This document shows positions 52,403 through 60,415 of a stretch of 64,000 nucleotides of DNA, piece by piece (within the stretch, counting starts at the first letter, position 1; each line of letters starts with the position of its first letter). The stretch is from Oerskovia turbata. GTDB lineage: Bacteria; Actinomycetota; Actinomycetes; Actinomycetales; Cellulomonadaceae. A program made the translations under genes and the position numbers. Where the stretch lies: assembly GCF_000718325.1 (NCBI RefSeq), contig NZ_JOFV01000010.1:77737-141736 (forward strand), in the 5' to 3' direction. The notes beneath the pieces are model-generated. The model did not search any database, had not been told where the DNA came from, and saw only the letters and a program-made list of their open reading frames with translations.

Positions 52403-53710
52403 TCAGTGCGCCGCAGCGCCCCCGCCGCCCGCGGCCGTCGGGAGCGGCTTGGCCGCGTTGACGACGAGCAGCCCGATCACGAGCGGCACGGCGATGACCA
52501 GCAGCGCCGGCCGGTAGCCGCCGACGTGCTCGGCGAGGAACCCGATCAGCGGGGGGCCGACGAAGAAGGCCGAGTACCCGATCGTCGAGACGACGCTGAC
52601 CCGGACCGCGGCGTGCACGGGGTCGTCCGAGGCCGCGCTCATCCCCACGGGGAAGCCGAGCGCCGCGCCCATGCCCCACAGGACGACGCCGACGAGCGCG
52701 ACCCACAGGTCGGGCACGAGCGTGAACACGAGGAGGCCCACGAACGCGAGCCCCGCGGAGATGCGCAGCACGGCCACGCGCCCGAAGCGGTCGAGCAACC
52801 CGGTGCCGAGCAGCCGCATGCCCGTCATGGCCGTCAGGAAGATCCCGAGCCCCACGGCGCCCATCGCGTCGGACGTGCCGAAGCCGTCGACGACCGCGAG
52901 CCCGACCCAATCGTTCGCAGCGCCCTCGGTGAGGGCTGCGGCCAGGACGACGAGGCCGATCAGCAGGGTCCGCGGCTCGCGCCAGGCCGCGAGGGCGCCA
53001 CGCGCGCCCTTCGCCGAGTGCACGGCGGTCGCGGGGTCCTCGCCCGCGGCGTCGTCCTGAGCCGTGCCCGACGGCGTCGCACCGGTCGCGTGGACGTCGC
53101 CCGCGGGCAGGAAGGATCGCACGCACCACACGACGCCCAGGAGGCTGAGGGCGAGCGCGACCGCGAGGTGCCACTGGACGGGCACCTCCGCCAGCGCGGC
53201 CAGGGCTCCGACACCGGCCCCCGCCATGGTGCCGAACGAGAAGCCGGCGTGGAAGCGGGGCATGATCGCCTTGCCGAGCCGCTGCTCGACCGCTGCCCCC
53301 TCGATGTTCATCGCGGCGTCCCAGACGCCGGTGCCGATCCCGAACAGGAACAGGCCGACCCGCACGACGTCGACCGAGCCCTGGGACACGCCCGTGACGG
53401 CCACGACGAGGCCCGCCACGTTGACCGTCGCGAAGATCACGACCGCGCGTGAGGCTCCGACGCGCTGCACGACCATGCCCGAGAGCGGCAGCGCGAGGAG
53501 CGAGCCGATCGCGGCGAAGAGCAGCAGGAAGCCCATGCTGCCCTCGGAGAGCCCGAGCGCGTCCCGGACCGCGGGCAGGCGCGAGGCCCAGCTCGCGAAG
53601 TTGAACCCGTTGAGGAAGAACACCGCGAAGACGGACCAGGTGGCCGCCTGCACGGCTCGGGCAGCGCTCACGGCGCCCTGGTCGCCCGGGAGCGGCGAGG
53701 GGGTGGTCAT
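52403..53710 (-). CDS. MFS transporter (YbjJ-like), downstream paralogue
   Basis: The 435-residue protein has 12 predicted membrane helices and the motif FASWASRLPAVRDALGLSEG after helix 1. It has a central cytosolic loop (about residues 195 to 230), and the shared segment AWREPRTLLIGLVVLAAALT then ANDWVGLAVVDGF that is nearly identical in the upstream gene. It overlaps that gene by 4 nt (ATGA). Substrate unknown; the pair arose by tandem duplication. Confidence 0.9.
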   Translation of the reverse strand: MTTPSPLPGDQGAVSAARAVQAATWSVFAVFFLNGFNFASWASRLPAVRDALGLSEGSMGFLLLFAAIGSLLALPLSGMVVQRVGASRAVVIFATVNVAGLVVAVTGVSQGSVDVVRVGLFLFGIGTGVWDAAMNIEGAAVEQRLGKAIMPRFHAGFSFGTMAGAGVGALAALAEVPVQWHLAVALALSLLGVVWCVRSFLPAGDVHATGATPSGTAQDDAAGEDPATAVHSAKGARGALAAWREPRTLLIGLVVLAAALTEGAANDWVGLAVVDGFGTSDAMGAVGLGIFLTAMTGMRLLGTGLLDRFGRVAVLRISAGLAFVGLLVFTLVPDLWVALVGVVLWGMGAALGFPVGMSAASDDPVHAAVRVSVVSTIGYSAFFVGPPLIGFLAEHVGGYRPALLVIAVPLVIGLLVVNAAKPLPTAAGGGGAAAH

Positions 53711-55272
53711 GCGGAGGTCTCCTCGCGTCGGTGGGAGCTCGGGCTGGTCGGTGCGGGCGGAGCCGTCGGTGCGGAATCGGCGGCGGTGTGCCGTCGGACC
53801 GACCGGCGACGGCGGGCCCGCACGGTCGACGCTACCGGGACATTGCTTACCACGTGGTCAGGCTCCGCTCGCTGGACCTCCGAGGAACCGTCCCCCTCCC
53901 CGACCGTGCGCACGACGCGACCCGGCCCGGGGACGGGGGCTCCGGCGTCGGGCAGGGGATGCGACGAGGCGCTCGGGGCGAGCGGCGCGACCTTGGCCGA
54001 GAGGAGCACGCTGACGACCATCGCGACCACGATGAGCACGAGCGCGTGCCGGGCCCCCATGGTCTCCGCGGCGATGCCGAGCAGCGGCGGCGCGGCGAGC
54101 GATGCCATCGACGAGAACGCCGAGACGACCGAGACGCGGCTCGCGGCCTCGAGCGGCTCGTCCGACGCCGCGGCGATACCGATCGGGACTGCGAGCGCCG
54201 CGCCCAGGCCCCACGCGAGCACGCCGACCCCGGCCAGCGGCAGGTTCGGGGCGAAGCCGAAGAGCAGCAGGCCGCCGATCGAGGCCACGCCCGAGAAGCG
54301 CAGCACGACGACGCGCCCGTAGCGGTCGATGAGGCGCGTCCCCAGCAGGCGCATGACCGTCATGGCCCCGACGAACGCGCCGAACACCACCGCGCCGACG
54401 GCCTCGGTCTGCTCGAAGCCGTCGACGACCGCGAGGGACAGCCAGTCGTTCGCGGACCCCTCGGACAGGGCGGCCGCCATGATGACGAGGCCGATCAGCA
54501 GGGTGCGTGGCTCGCGCCACGCGCTCAGCGAGGCCCCCAGGCGCACGCGCCGCGAACGCGGGTGCAGGGCGGCCGCGGCCTCGACGCCGTCGGGGCTCGC
54601 TTCGCCCAGACGGGCATCGACGCGAGGACCGCGAGGACGCGGCGGCGTCGCGTGGATGAACATCGGGATGCTCACGAGGCGCCAGACCGTCGCGACGACC
54701 GCGGTGCCCACGAACTGCACGAGGACCGGGACGTCGCCCGCAGCGCACGCCGCACCGACGAGCGACCCGACGACCGCGCCGATGCTGAAGGCCGCGTGGA
54801 ACTGCGGCAGGATCGTGCGCCCCGTGCGGCGCTCGACGCTCGCGCTCTCGACGTTCATGGGGACGTTGCCGAGCGAGAAGGCCACACCGTTGAGGAAGAT
54901 GCCCGCAGCGAGCAGCGCGACCGACCCCGTGGCCGGGCCGACCCCGAGCAGCACGAGCGCCGCGGCGAAGAAGCCCGTCGAGGCGAGCATGGTCGCCTTG
55001 CCGCCGAAGCGGTTGACGATCGGGCCGGCCAGCGTGACGGTCATCAGGGCGCCGATCGCGCCGGCGAGCAGCACGAACCCCAGGTCCTTGGGCGTCATGT
55101 CGAGCGCGTCGCGGACGGACGGGATGCGGGCGAGCCAGCTCGACATGGTGATGCCGTTGAGCAGGAAGATCCCCAGGAGGGACCAGCGGGCGCGGGAGAG
55201 GCCAGGGTCGAGCACGGGTCGAATCGATTCGATTCCTGCGTCGGGAGTGGCCTTCGAAACGATTCGAGACAT
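53707..55272 (-). CDS. MFS transporter (YbjJ-like), upstream paralogue with long C-terminal tail
   Basis: The 521-residue protein has 12 predicted helices (first LSRARWSLLGIFLLNGITMS) and the paralogue segment AWREPRTLLIGLVIMAAALS. The last 85 residues (after VSVLLSAKVAPLAP) are hydrophilic and Arg/Pro/Ser-rich and are absent from the paralogue. ATG at 55272 fits a leaderless promoter (-10 CAGAAT, 7 nt upstream). Two LacI-type operators lie at the 5' end, so the divergent LacI regulator very probably represses this operon. Confidence 0.9.
   Translation of the reverse strand: MSRIVSKATPDAGIESIRPVLDPGLSRARWSLLGIFLLNGITMSSWLARIPSVRDALDMTPKDLGFVLLAGAIGALMTVTLAGPIVNRFGGKATMLASTGFFAAALVLLGVGPATGSVALLAAGIFLNGVAFSLGNVPMNVESASVERRTGRTILPQFHAAFSIGAVVGSLVGAACAAGDVPVLVQFVGTAVVATVWRLVSIPMFIHATPPRPRGPRVDARLGEASPDGVEAAAALHPRSRRVRLGASLSAWREPRTLLIGLVIMAAALSEGSANDWLSLAVVDGFEQTEAVGAVVFGAFVGAMTVMRLLGTRLIDRYGRVVVLRFSGVASIGGLLLFGFAPNLPLAGVGVLAWGLGAALAVPIGIAAASDEPLEAASRVSVVSAFSSMASLAAPPLLGIAAETMGARHALVLIVVAMVVSVLLSAKVAPLAPSASSHPLPDAGAPVPGPGRVVRTVGEGDGSSEVQRAEPDHVVSNVPVASTVRARRRRSVRRHTAADSAPTAPPAPTSPSSHRREETSA
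55219..55232. promoter_or_regulatory. LacI-type operator 2, TCGAATCGATTCGA
   Basis: A perfect 14-bp palindrome with central CG, the LacI-family layout. It lies inside the first codons of the MFS gene, 35 bp centre to centre from operator 1. Confidence 0.7.
55254..55267. promoter_or_regulatory. LacI-type operator 1, TCGAAACGATTCGA
   Basis: A 14-bp near-palindrome with the same half-sites as operator 2, located at about +5 to +18 of the predicted MFS transcript, where a bound repressor blocks elongation. Confidence 0.7.
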
Positions 55273-55279
55273 GGGGTCA

Positions 55280-55309
55280 ATTCTGCGGGTAGTCTGGCCG
55301 CGCCGTCAA
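55280..55309 (-). promoter_or_regulatory. Promoter of the MFS operon
   Basis: Minus-strand TTGACG (55304-55309) and CAGAAT (55280-55285), 18-bp spacer. The ATG at 55272 lies 7 nt past the -10 box, so the transcript is probably leaderless. Confidence 0.6.
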
Positions 55310-55370
55310 ACACCTTTCCGCGCGCCACGCCGGATCCGAGAACGTCCAGAAGACCGGCAGAGGGGCAACG

Positions 55371-56471
55371 ATGACCGAGACCGAGCAGGCACCCAGACCA
55401 CCCGGCCGCCCGACCCTCGCCCGCGTCGCCGCGCTCGCCGGGGTGTCCGTCTCCACGGCATCCCTCGCGTTCTCCGGCGCAGGCCCCATCACCCCCGAGA
55501 CCCGCGACCGCGTCATGGCCGCGGCCGACGAGCTCGGCTACACCGGCCCCAACCCGCTCGGACGCCAGCTGCGCTCCGGGAAGTCCGGCATCGTCGGCGT
55601 CGTCATCGGCGACCAGCTCAAGCGCGCGTTCCGCGACCCCGTCGCCGTCCAGGTGCTCGACGGCCTGGTCTCCACGCTCGGCACCAGCGGCCTCGGCGTC
55701 CTCCTCATCCCCGGCATCCCCTCCGACGACCCGTCCCGCGCGGTCGACCCCCTCATCGAGAGCGCCGCGATGGACGTCGCCGTCCTCGTGTGGGGCGTCG
55801 GGACCGACGACGCGACCCTCGCCGCCCTCCAGCGCCGCGGCGTACCCGTCGTGATCGGCGAAGGACGCCCCGTCCCCGGGACGCCCCTCGTCGGCATCGA
55901 GGACCGGCGCGGCACCGCCGAGGCCGTTCGTCACCTCGTCGACCTCGGCCACACCCGCATCGCCGAGATCTCGCTCCCCCTCGACAACTCGCGCCGCAGC
56001 GGGGTCATCGACACCGAACGCCTCGCCCAGGCCGACCGCACCCCCACCCTCAACCGGCTCACCGGGGTGCGCGACGTCGTCGAGCCCCTCATCTCGTGGG
56101 AGACCGAGGCGTCGCTCGTCGAGCACGGGCACGCGGCCGCCGTCCAGATCCTCGGCGCCTGGGTCCCCGCCGACGAGCGCCCCACCGCGATCATCGCCCA
56201 CTCCGACCTGCTCGCCGCAGGAGCGATCCTCGGCGCCAAGGAGCTCGGGCTGCGCGTCCCCGAAGACCTGTCGGTCGCCGGGTTCGACGGACTCGACCTC
56301 CCCTGGCTCAGCCCCGACACCCTCACGAGCGTCCACCAGCCGCTCGCCGAGAAGGGCGCACAGCTGGGGAACGCAGTCGTCGCGCTCCTCGCCGGGAAGG
56401 AGCCGGAGACGGTCATGCTCGACGTCGAGCTCGTGCCCGGCACCACGACCGGGCCCGCGCCGAGCGCCTGA
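55371..56471 (+). CDS. LacI family transcriptional regulator
   Basis: The 366-residue repressor has an N-terminal helix-turn-helix (TLARVAALAGVSVSTASLAF), the hinge helix NPLGRQLRSGKSGIVGVVIG and a periplasmic-binding-protein-like effector domain (AIIAHSDLLAAGAILGAKEL, then VPEDLSVAGFDG). A GAGGGG site precedes the ATG. It is divergent from the two MFS genes, whose start carries two matching operators. The effector is unknown. Confidence 0.95.
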   Translation: MTETEQAPRPPGRPTLARVAALAGVSVSTASLAFSGAGPITPETRDRVMAAADELGYTGPNPLGRQLRSGKSGIVGVVIGDQLKRAFRDPVAVQVLDGLVSTLGTSGLGVLLIPGIPSDDPSRAVDPLIESAAMDVAVLVWGVGTDDATLAALQRRGVPVVIGEGRPVPGTPLVGIEDRRGTAEAVRHLVDLGHTRIAEISLPLDNSRRSGVIDTERLAQADRTPTLNRLTGVRDVVEPLISWETEASLVEHGHAAAVQILGAWVPADERPTAIIAHSDLLAAGAILGAKELGLRVPEDLSVAGFDGLDLPWLSPDTLTSVHQPLAEKGAQLGNAVVALLAGKEPETVMLDVELVPGTTTGPAPSA

Positions 56472-56512
56472 CCCACCCCTCTCCCGCAGGCCCGGCCCGC
56501 AACGCGCGCAGA

Positions 56513-56545
56513 AGGGCGCCCCTCCCCGTACGGGAGAGGCGCCCT
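56513..56545. terminator. Terminator between lacI-type gene and hadB
   Basis: A GC-rich hairpin of about 15 bp per arm (56513-56528 with 56531-56545, one mismatch) lies 42 bp past the LacI stop and 48 bp past the end of hadB, so it can serve both convergent units. Confidence 0.75.
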
Positions 56546-56592
56546 GCGACGTGCTGGGCCGCCGGTACGGCGACCTGAGGCGGCCAGGCCGG

Positions 56593-57045
56593 CTAGAGGC
56601 GGACGACCGCCTGCGCCTTCATGAGGACCTTGGCGCCCTCGAACGTGACCGTGAGGTCGACGCGGACCGTGCGCGCCTCCGTGTCGATCGCGCCGATCGC
56701 GCCCGACACCGAGATCACCGCCTCGCCGGGGTTCGGCACGGGCACCGGGCGCGTGAATCGCGTCTGGTAGTCCACGACCGCACCGGGATCCCCGGCCCAG
56801 TCCTCGACCAGTGCGACGGCCGCACCCATGGTGAACATGCCGTGCGCGATCACGCCCGGCAGGTCCACGCTCTGCGCGAAGGTGTCGTTCCAGTGGATCG
56901 GGTTGAAGTCGCCGCTCGCGCCGGCGTAGCGGACGAGGCGCGCCCGGTCGACGAGGACCTCACGGGTCCCGACGACGTCGCCCACCTCAAGGGATGAGAG
57001 GTCCGGACGCGTGGTGCTCACCGGAGAGGCGATGTGCTCGGTCAT
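56593..57045 (-). CDS. hadB: MaoC-family (R)-hydroxyacyl dehydratase subunit (HadB-like)
   Basis: The 150-residue hot-dog protein has the hydratase-2 motif YAGASGDFNPIHWNDTFAQ (catalytic Asp and His) and GVIAHGMFTMG. In mycobacteria HadA and HadB form the dehydratase of fatty acid synthase II; this lineage lacks mycolic acids, so general fatty-acid or acyl-CoA dehydration is more likely. It overlaps hadA by 4 nt and is last in the tRNA-rpmG-had unit. Confidence 0.9.
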   Translation of the reverse strand: MTEHIASPVSTTRPDLSSLEVGDVVGTREVLVDRARLVRYAGASGDFNPIHWNDTFAQSVDLPGVIAHGMFTMGAAVALVEDWAGDPGAVVDYQTRFTRPVPVPNPGEAVISVSGAIGAIDTEARTVRVDLTVTFEGAKVLMKAQAVVRL

Positions 57046-57509
57046 GCGTCCTCCCCACGGACGACGAGGCTCGACGTGACGGTCGCGACGGCCTCGACGG
57101 TTCCGGATCCGTCTGCCGCCAGGGCGCCGATCTCGGCGCGCGTCGTGACCATCGAGATGCCCGCGCGCTGCGTGATCGAGTCGACGTGCAGCACGGTCAC
57201 GAGATCGTCGCCGGCGACGATCGGACGGTGGTGCACGAACCGCTCGTCCGCGTGGACGACCCGCGTGAAGTCGACACGGGCCTCAGGGTCCTGGATGAAG
57301 GGAGCCTCGGCGCGCTGCGCGACGATCACCGCGAACGTGGGCGGTGCGATCAGGTCCGGATAGCCCAAACCCCGCGCAGTGGCCACATCGTGGTGCGCGG
57401 GGTGGGTCGAACCGACAGCAGCGGCGAACTCGCGGATCTTCTCGCGGCCGACCGAGTACGGGGCGGTAGCCGGGTACTGGCGACCGGCGTAGTCAACGTT
57501 GATCGCCAT
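57042..57509 (-). CDS. hadA: MaoC-like dehydratase subunit (HadA-like, FAS1-type N-terminal dehydratase fold)
   Basis: The 155-residue protein starts MAINVDYAGRQYPATAPYSV and has DVATARGLGYPDLIAPPTFA and HHRPIVAGDDLVTVLHV, as in the HadA/MaoC_dehydrat_N family. It lacks the catalytic Asp-His motif found in HadB, so it is the stabilising subunit of the heterodimer. It lies 31 bp downstream of rpmG, the same order as in Mycobacterium. Confidence 0.9.
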   Translation of the reverse strand: MAINVDYAGRQYPATAPYSVGREKIREFAAAVGSTHPAHHDVATARGLGYPDLIAPPTFAVIVAQRAEAPFIQDPEARVDFTRVVHADERFVHHRPIVAGDDLVTVLHVDSITQRAGISMVTTRAEIGALAADGSGTVEAVATVTSSLVVRGEDA

Positions 57510-57540
57510 GCGTGCGGAGATGCTCAGCAGAGCCGCTGGA

Positions 57541-57711
57541 TCAGCGGGTCTCGCGGTGAGCGGTGTGCTTGCCGCAGCGCGGGCAGAACTTCGCCAGCTC
57601 GAGACGGTCGGGGTCGTTACGGCGGTTCTTCTTGGTGATGTAGTTCCGCTCCTTGCAGTCCACGCATGCGAGCGTGATCTTCGGGCGAACGTCTGAGCTC
57701 TTGCTTGCCAC
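57541..57711 (-). CDS. rpmG: 50S ribosomal protein L33
   Basis: L33 is a small protein near the E site. The 56-residue product (GTG start, [20 protein letters not shown]) keeps the four zinc-binding cysteines CVDC and CPRC, so it is the zinc (C+) form. It lies between tRNA-Met and hadA, as in other actinobacteria. Confidence 0.96.
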   Translation of the reverse strand: MASKSSDVRPKITLACVDCKERNYITKKNRRNDPDRLELAKFCPRCGKHTAHRETR

Positions 57712-57802
57712 GGTAGTGCCACCTCTCGCGCCTCCGGAGGGCGCTACGTGCTTGCTAGGCCGCACGGCGCCGGCCGCCGTACGGTGTGTTGTCAGGAAGT
57801 GG

Positions 57803-57876
57803 TAGCGGGGGCGGGGCTCGAACCCGCGACCTCACGATTATGAGCCGTGCGCTCTGACCAGCTGAGCTACCCCGCC
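57803..57876 (-). tRNA. tRNA-Met (anticodon CAT, elongator-type)
   Basis: A 74-nt cloverleaf with acceptor stem GGCGGGG/CCCCGCT, D-arm GCTCAGCTGGTCAGAGC, T-arm GGGTTCGAGCCC, and anticodon CAT. CCA is encoded just past the discriminator (57800-57802). The first base pairs with the acceptor strand as G-U, unlike initiator tRNA, so it is elongator. Confidence 0.95.
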
Positions 57877-57939
57877 GCGTGATGAACGCGGGGTCGTGTC
57901 GCCAACATTGTAGCGAGACGACCCCACGTCACTTCACAG

Positions 57940-58012
57940 AGCCCCGAAAGGGAATCGAACCCTTGACCTTCTCCTTACCATGGAGACGCTCTGCCGACTG
58001 AGCTATCGGGGC
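57940..58012 (-). tRNA. tRNA-Thr (anticodon GGT)
   Basis: A 73-nt cloverleaf with acceptor stem GCCCCGA/TCGGGGC, anticodon loop ATGGTAA giving GGT, and T-loop GGTTCGATTCC. It is first in the unit tRNA-Thr, tRNA-Met, rpmG, hadA, hadB. Confidence 0.95.
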
Positions 58013-58023
58013 AGCGGTGAAAA

Positions 58024-58053
58024 GATTACACGGGTTCGGCCGTGGTGCGAAAT
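58024..58053 (-). promoter_or_regulatory. Candidate promoter of the tRNA-Thr/Met-rpmG-hadAB unit
   Basis: Minus-strand TTTCGC (58048-58053) and TAATCT (58024-58029), 18-bp spacer, ending 11 nt before the tRNA-Thr gene. The -35 box is weak. Confidence 0.4.
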
Positions 58054-58132
58054 CGACCCCGTCGACCACCCCAGACCCCAGTGATCAGGCCGATTCTGCG
58101 GCCCGCCCTCGGCCGGGGCGAGCACCGGGCGC

Positions 58133-58172
58133 GCACCTGACACGCACCTGACGAGCACCTGACGAGCACCGC
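58133..58172. repeat. 11-bp direct repeats (GCACCTGAC-GA)
   Basis: Three copies of GCACCTGAC at 58133, 58144 and 58155 plus a partial fourth at 58166, period 11 bp. They lie in the otherwise featureless space between tRNA-Thr and tRNA-Tyr. Confidence 0.7.
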
Positions 58173-58289
58173 CGGCCGGACGACCAGGACGAGCTCCGCC
58201 GTCGGGCGTGGACCTGGCCCCTGGATGCCCCGGAAGACCCTTGCCGCACGCCGCCCCCAGGGCTCCCCCGCGCGTCGGCCGCAGAACGC

Positions 58290-58324
58290 GAACGAGGCGC
58301 CACCCGACGGGTGACGCCTCGTTC
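58290..58324 (-). terminator. tRNA-Tyr terminator hairpin
   Basis: A 16-bp stem with one G-T pair (58290-58305 with 58309-58324) begins 7 bp past the 3' end of tRNA-Tyr. Confidence 0.75.
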
Positions 58325-58331
58325 ATGTGCG

Positions 58332-58413
58332 TGGCAGGTGAGGGATTCGAACCCACGAAGGCTATGCCGTCTGATTTACAGTCAGATCCCTTTGGCCGCT
58401 CGGGCAACCTGCC
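58332..58413 (-). tRNA. tRNA-Tyr (anticodon GTA)
   Basis: An 82-nt class II tRNA with acceptor stem GGCAGGT/ACCTGCC, anticodon stem-loop TCTGA-CTGTAAA-TCAGA giving GTA, a long variable arm and T-loop GGTTCGAATCC. It is transcribed alone, divergent from rarD. Confidence 0.95.
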
Positions 58414-58560
58414 ATGTTGAGTTGTGCACTTCCCCCGTCCACGTCCCGACCGTGCCGAGGCACAACTGCACGACGCTTCCGAACTGCGGGAGCGTGGCAA
58501 CAGTACAGCGAACCTGGCCCCGGTGGAAAATCGACCCCTCACGCCGACCGGCGGCACGCT

Positions 58561-58566
58561 TACAGT
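58561..58566 (+). promoter_or_regulatory. -10 box of leaderless rarD
   Basis: TACAGT ends 5 nt before the GTG start codon; no Shine-Dalgarno lies between and no clear -35 box is visible. Confidence 0.45.
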
Positions 58567-58571
58567 GGACC

Positions 58572-59576
58572 GTGAGCCAGGCCCCCCAGCACCCCGTGAA
58601 CGACGTTCCCACGCCGCCCGACGCCTCTCGCCCGGGCGCTCGGGGCGCTCCGGGCGGCACCCCCGGCACGTCGGCCCCGATCGACCGCCTCGGCGTGGCC
58701 CTCGGCGCGAGCGCGTACTTCCTGTGGGGCGCGATGCCCCTCTTCTTCCCGCTGCTCCAGCCTGCCGGACCGCTTGAGATCATCTCCCACCGCGTGGTGT
58801 GGAGCCTGCTGTTCTGCCTCCTCCTGCTGCTCGTGATGCGCAGGCTGCCCGCGTTCCGGGCCGCGTTCCGCGTGCGCCGGACCGTGGGGCTGCTCGCGAT
58901 CGCCGCCGTGCTCGTGGCCACGAACTGGACCGTGTACGTCTACGGCGTGCTGTCCGGGCACGTGCTCGACGCGGCCCTCGGGTACTTCATCAACCCGCTC
59001 GTCACGGTGCTGCTCGCGGTGCTCGTGCTCAAGGAGCGGCTGCGCCCCGCACAGTGGGTCGCGCTCGGGATCGGTACCGCCGCCGTGGTCGTCCTCACGA
59101 TCGGCGTCGGCCGGCTGCCGTGGATCGCGCTGACCCTCGCGGTCTCGTTCGGCCTGTACGGGCTCGTCAAGAACCGCGTCGGGCGCGACGTCGAGGCCCT
59201 GCCCGGCCTCGCGGTCGAGACGGCGCTGCTGTTCCCCGTGGCGCTCGGCTACCTGGTCCTCCTCGGGACCACGGGCGTAGGGACGTTCGCCGCCGAGGGC
59301 ACCGGCCACGCCCTCCTGCTCGCATCGAGCGGCATCGTCACCGCCCTGCCCCTCCTGCTGTTCGGCGCGGCGGCGCGTCGCCTGCCGCTGAGCCTCGTGG
59401 GCATGCTCCAGTACCTCGCCCCCGTGCTCCAGTTCCTCGTCGGGCTGCTCGTGTTCCACGAGTCCATGCCCCCCGTGCGGTGGGCGGGCTTCTCGCTCGT
59501 GTGGCTCGCGCTGATCGTGCTCAGCGTCGACGGCCTGCGGACGATGCGCGCGTCGCGACTGGCCGCTCCCCGCTGA
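58572..59576 (+). CDS. rarD: RarD-type EamA/DMT superfamily permease
   Basis: The 334-residue protein has a hydrophilic N-terminus (about 40 residues) then ten predicted helices. It shows RarD landmarks: [57 protein letters not shown] and [20 protein letters not shown]. The family was first linked to chloramphenicol sensitivity; the substrate is not known. GTG at 58572 fits the -10 box. Confidence 0.92.
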   Translation: MSQAPQHPVNDVPTPPDASRPGARGAPGGTPGTSAPIDRLGVALGASAYFLWGAMPLFFPLLQPAGPLEIISHRVVWSLLFCLLLLLVMRRLPAFRAAFRVRRTVGLLAIAAVLVATNWTVYVYGVLSGHVLDAALGYFINPLVTVLLAVLVLKERLRPAQWVALGIGTAAVVVLTIGVGRLPWIALTLAVSFGLYGLVKNRVGRDVEALPGLAVETALLFPVALGYLVLLGTTGVGTFAAEGTGHALLLASSGIVTALPLLLFGAAARRLPLSLVGMLQYLAPVLQFLVGLLVFHESMPPVRWAGFSLVWLALIVLSVDGLRTMRASRLAAPR

Positions 59577-59686
59577 GCCCGGGCCCTCGCGCGGGACGTG
59601 CGGGGACGGGCCCGAGGCGACGCCCCGGGCACCCGCCCACTACCGTTGACCCCAGACCACCCCACCTACCGCGTCAGGAGAGCACC

Positions 59687-60181
59687 GTGGCCGATTCATC
59701 GATGGACATCGTCAGCAAGGTCGACCGCCAGGAGGTCGACAACGCCCTCAACCAGGCGATCAAGGAGATCCAGACCCGCTACGACTTCAAGAACATCGGC
59801 GCGTCGATCGCTTGGAGCGGCGAGAAGATCGTCATGGTCGCGAACTCCGAGGAGCGCGTCCTCGCGATCCTCGACGTCTTCCAGACCAAGCTCATCAAGC
59901 GCGGCATCTCGCTCAAGGCGTTCGACACGGGCGAGAACGAGCCCAAGCTGTCGGGCAAGGAGTACCGCCTCGAGGGCGTGCTCAAGGAGGGCCTCGCGGG
60001 CGAGAACGCGAAGAAGGTCACCAAGATCATCCGTGAGGAAGGCCCCAAGGGCGTCAAGACCCAGATCACGGGCGACGAGGTCCGCGCGACGAGCAAGTCG
60101 CGCGACGACCTCCAGGCCGTCCAGGCGCTGCTCAAGGGTGCCGACCTGGACTTCGCGGTGCAGTTCACGAACTACCGCTGA
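59687..60181 (+). CDS. YajQ family cyclic di-GMP/nucleotide-binding protein
   Basis: The 164-residue product ([20 protein letters not shown] from GTG, AGGAG 7 nt upstream) has the family segment [18 protein letters not shown] and ends VQFTNYR. YajQ proteins bind nucleic acids and, in Xanthomonas, cyclic di-GMP; role here not shown. It is monocistronic with a terminator. Confidence 0.95.
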   Translation: MADSSMDIVSKVDRQEVDNALNQAIKEIQTRYDFKNIGASIAWSGEKIVMVANSEERVLAILDVFQTKLIKRGISLKAFDTGENEPKLSGKEYRLEGVLKEGLAGENAKKVTKIIREEGPKGVKTQITGDEVRATSKSRDDLQAVQALLKGADLDFAVQFTNYR

Positions 60182-60190
60182 CCGGCTCCT

Positions 60191-60239
60191 GACGGGCGCG
60201 CCGCTGCTCGGGCTCCTGCCCGACGGCGGCGCGCCCGTC
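60191..60239 (+). terminator. yajQ-family gene terminator
   Basis: A 14-bp perfect stem (60191-60204 with 60226-60239) whose 21-nt loop holds a smaller CGGGC/GCCCG stem, 9 bp past the stop codon. Confidence 0.75.
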
Positions 60240-60313
60240 GGCGTGCCGGGCCCCTTGTCACGGGTCTCGTGTCACGGCCCTCGCCGTGCGGGCGTGTCGC
60301 TCGCGCACGGACC

Positions 60314-60319
60314 TAGACT
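60314..60319 (+). promoter_or_regulatory. -10 box of the leaderless leader ORF/HAD transcript
   Basis: TAGACT ends exactly 6 nt before the GTG of the 29-codon leader ORF, a spacing typical of leaderless actinobacterial transcripts. Confidence 0.45.
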
Positions 60320-60325
60320 CGCGGC

Positions 60326-60415
60326 GTGGACACTCACCGACTCCCGGCGGCGCCCGTGCTGAGCCACGGGGTCCTGCGCACCGTCCCGGCCTGCACCGCT
60401 GGACTCCCGGCATGA
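60326..60415 (+). CDS. Leaderless 29-codon upstream ORF coupled to the HAD hydrolase gene
   Basis: The ORF starts at GTG 60326 (MDTHRLPAAPVLSHGVLR) and stops at TGA 60413-60415, overlapping the HAD start in ATGA. The peptide contains one Cys and matches no known family. Its likely role is translational coupling of the downstream gene, not an independent protein. It could also be a chance open reading. Confidence 0.4.
   Translation: MDTHRLPAAPVLSHGVLRTVPACTAGLPA

Noticed and set aside
34560-57000. Mobile island with integrase at tRNA-Trp
   Set aside because: No integrase, transposase, att-like direct repeat or tRNA fragment was seen at either end.
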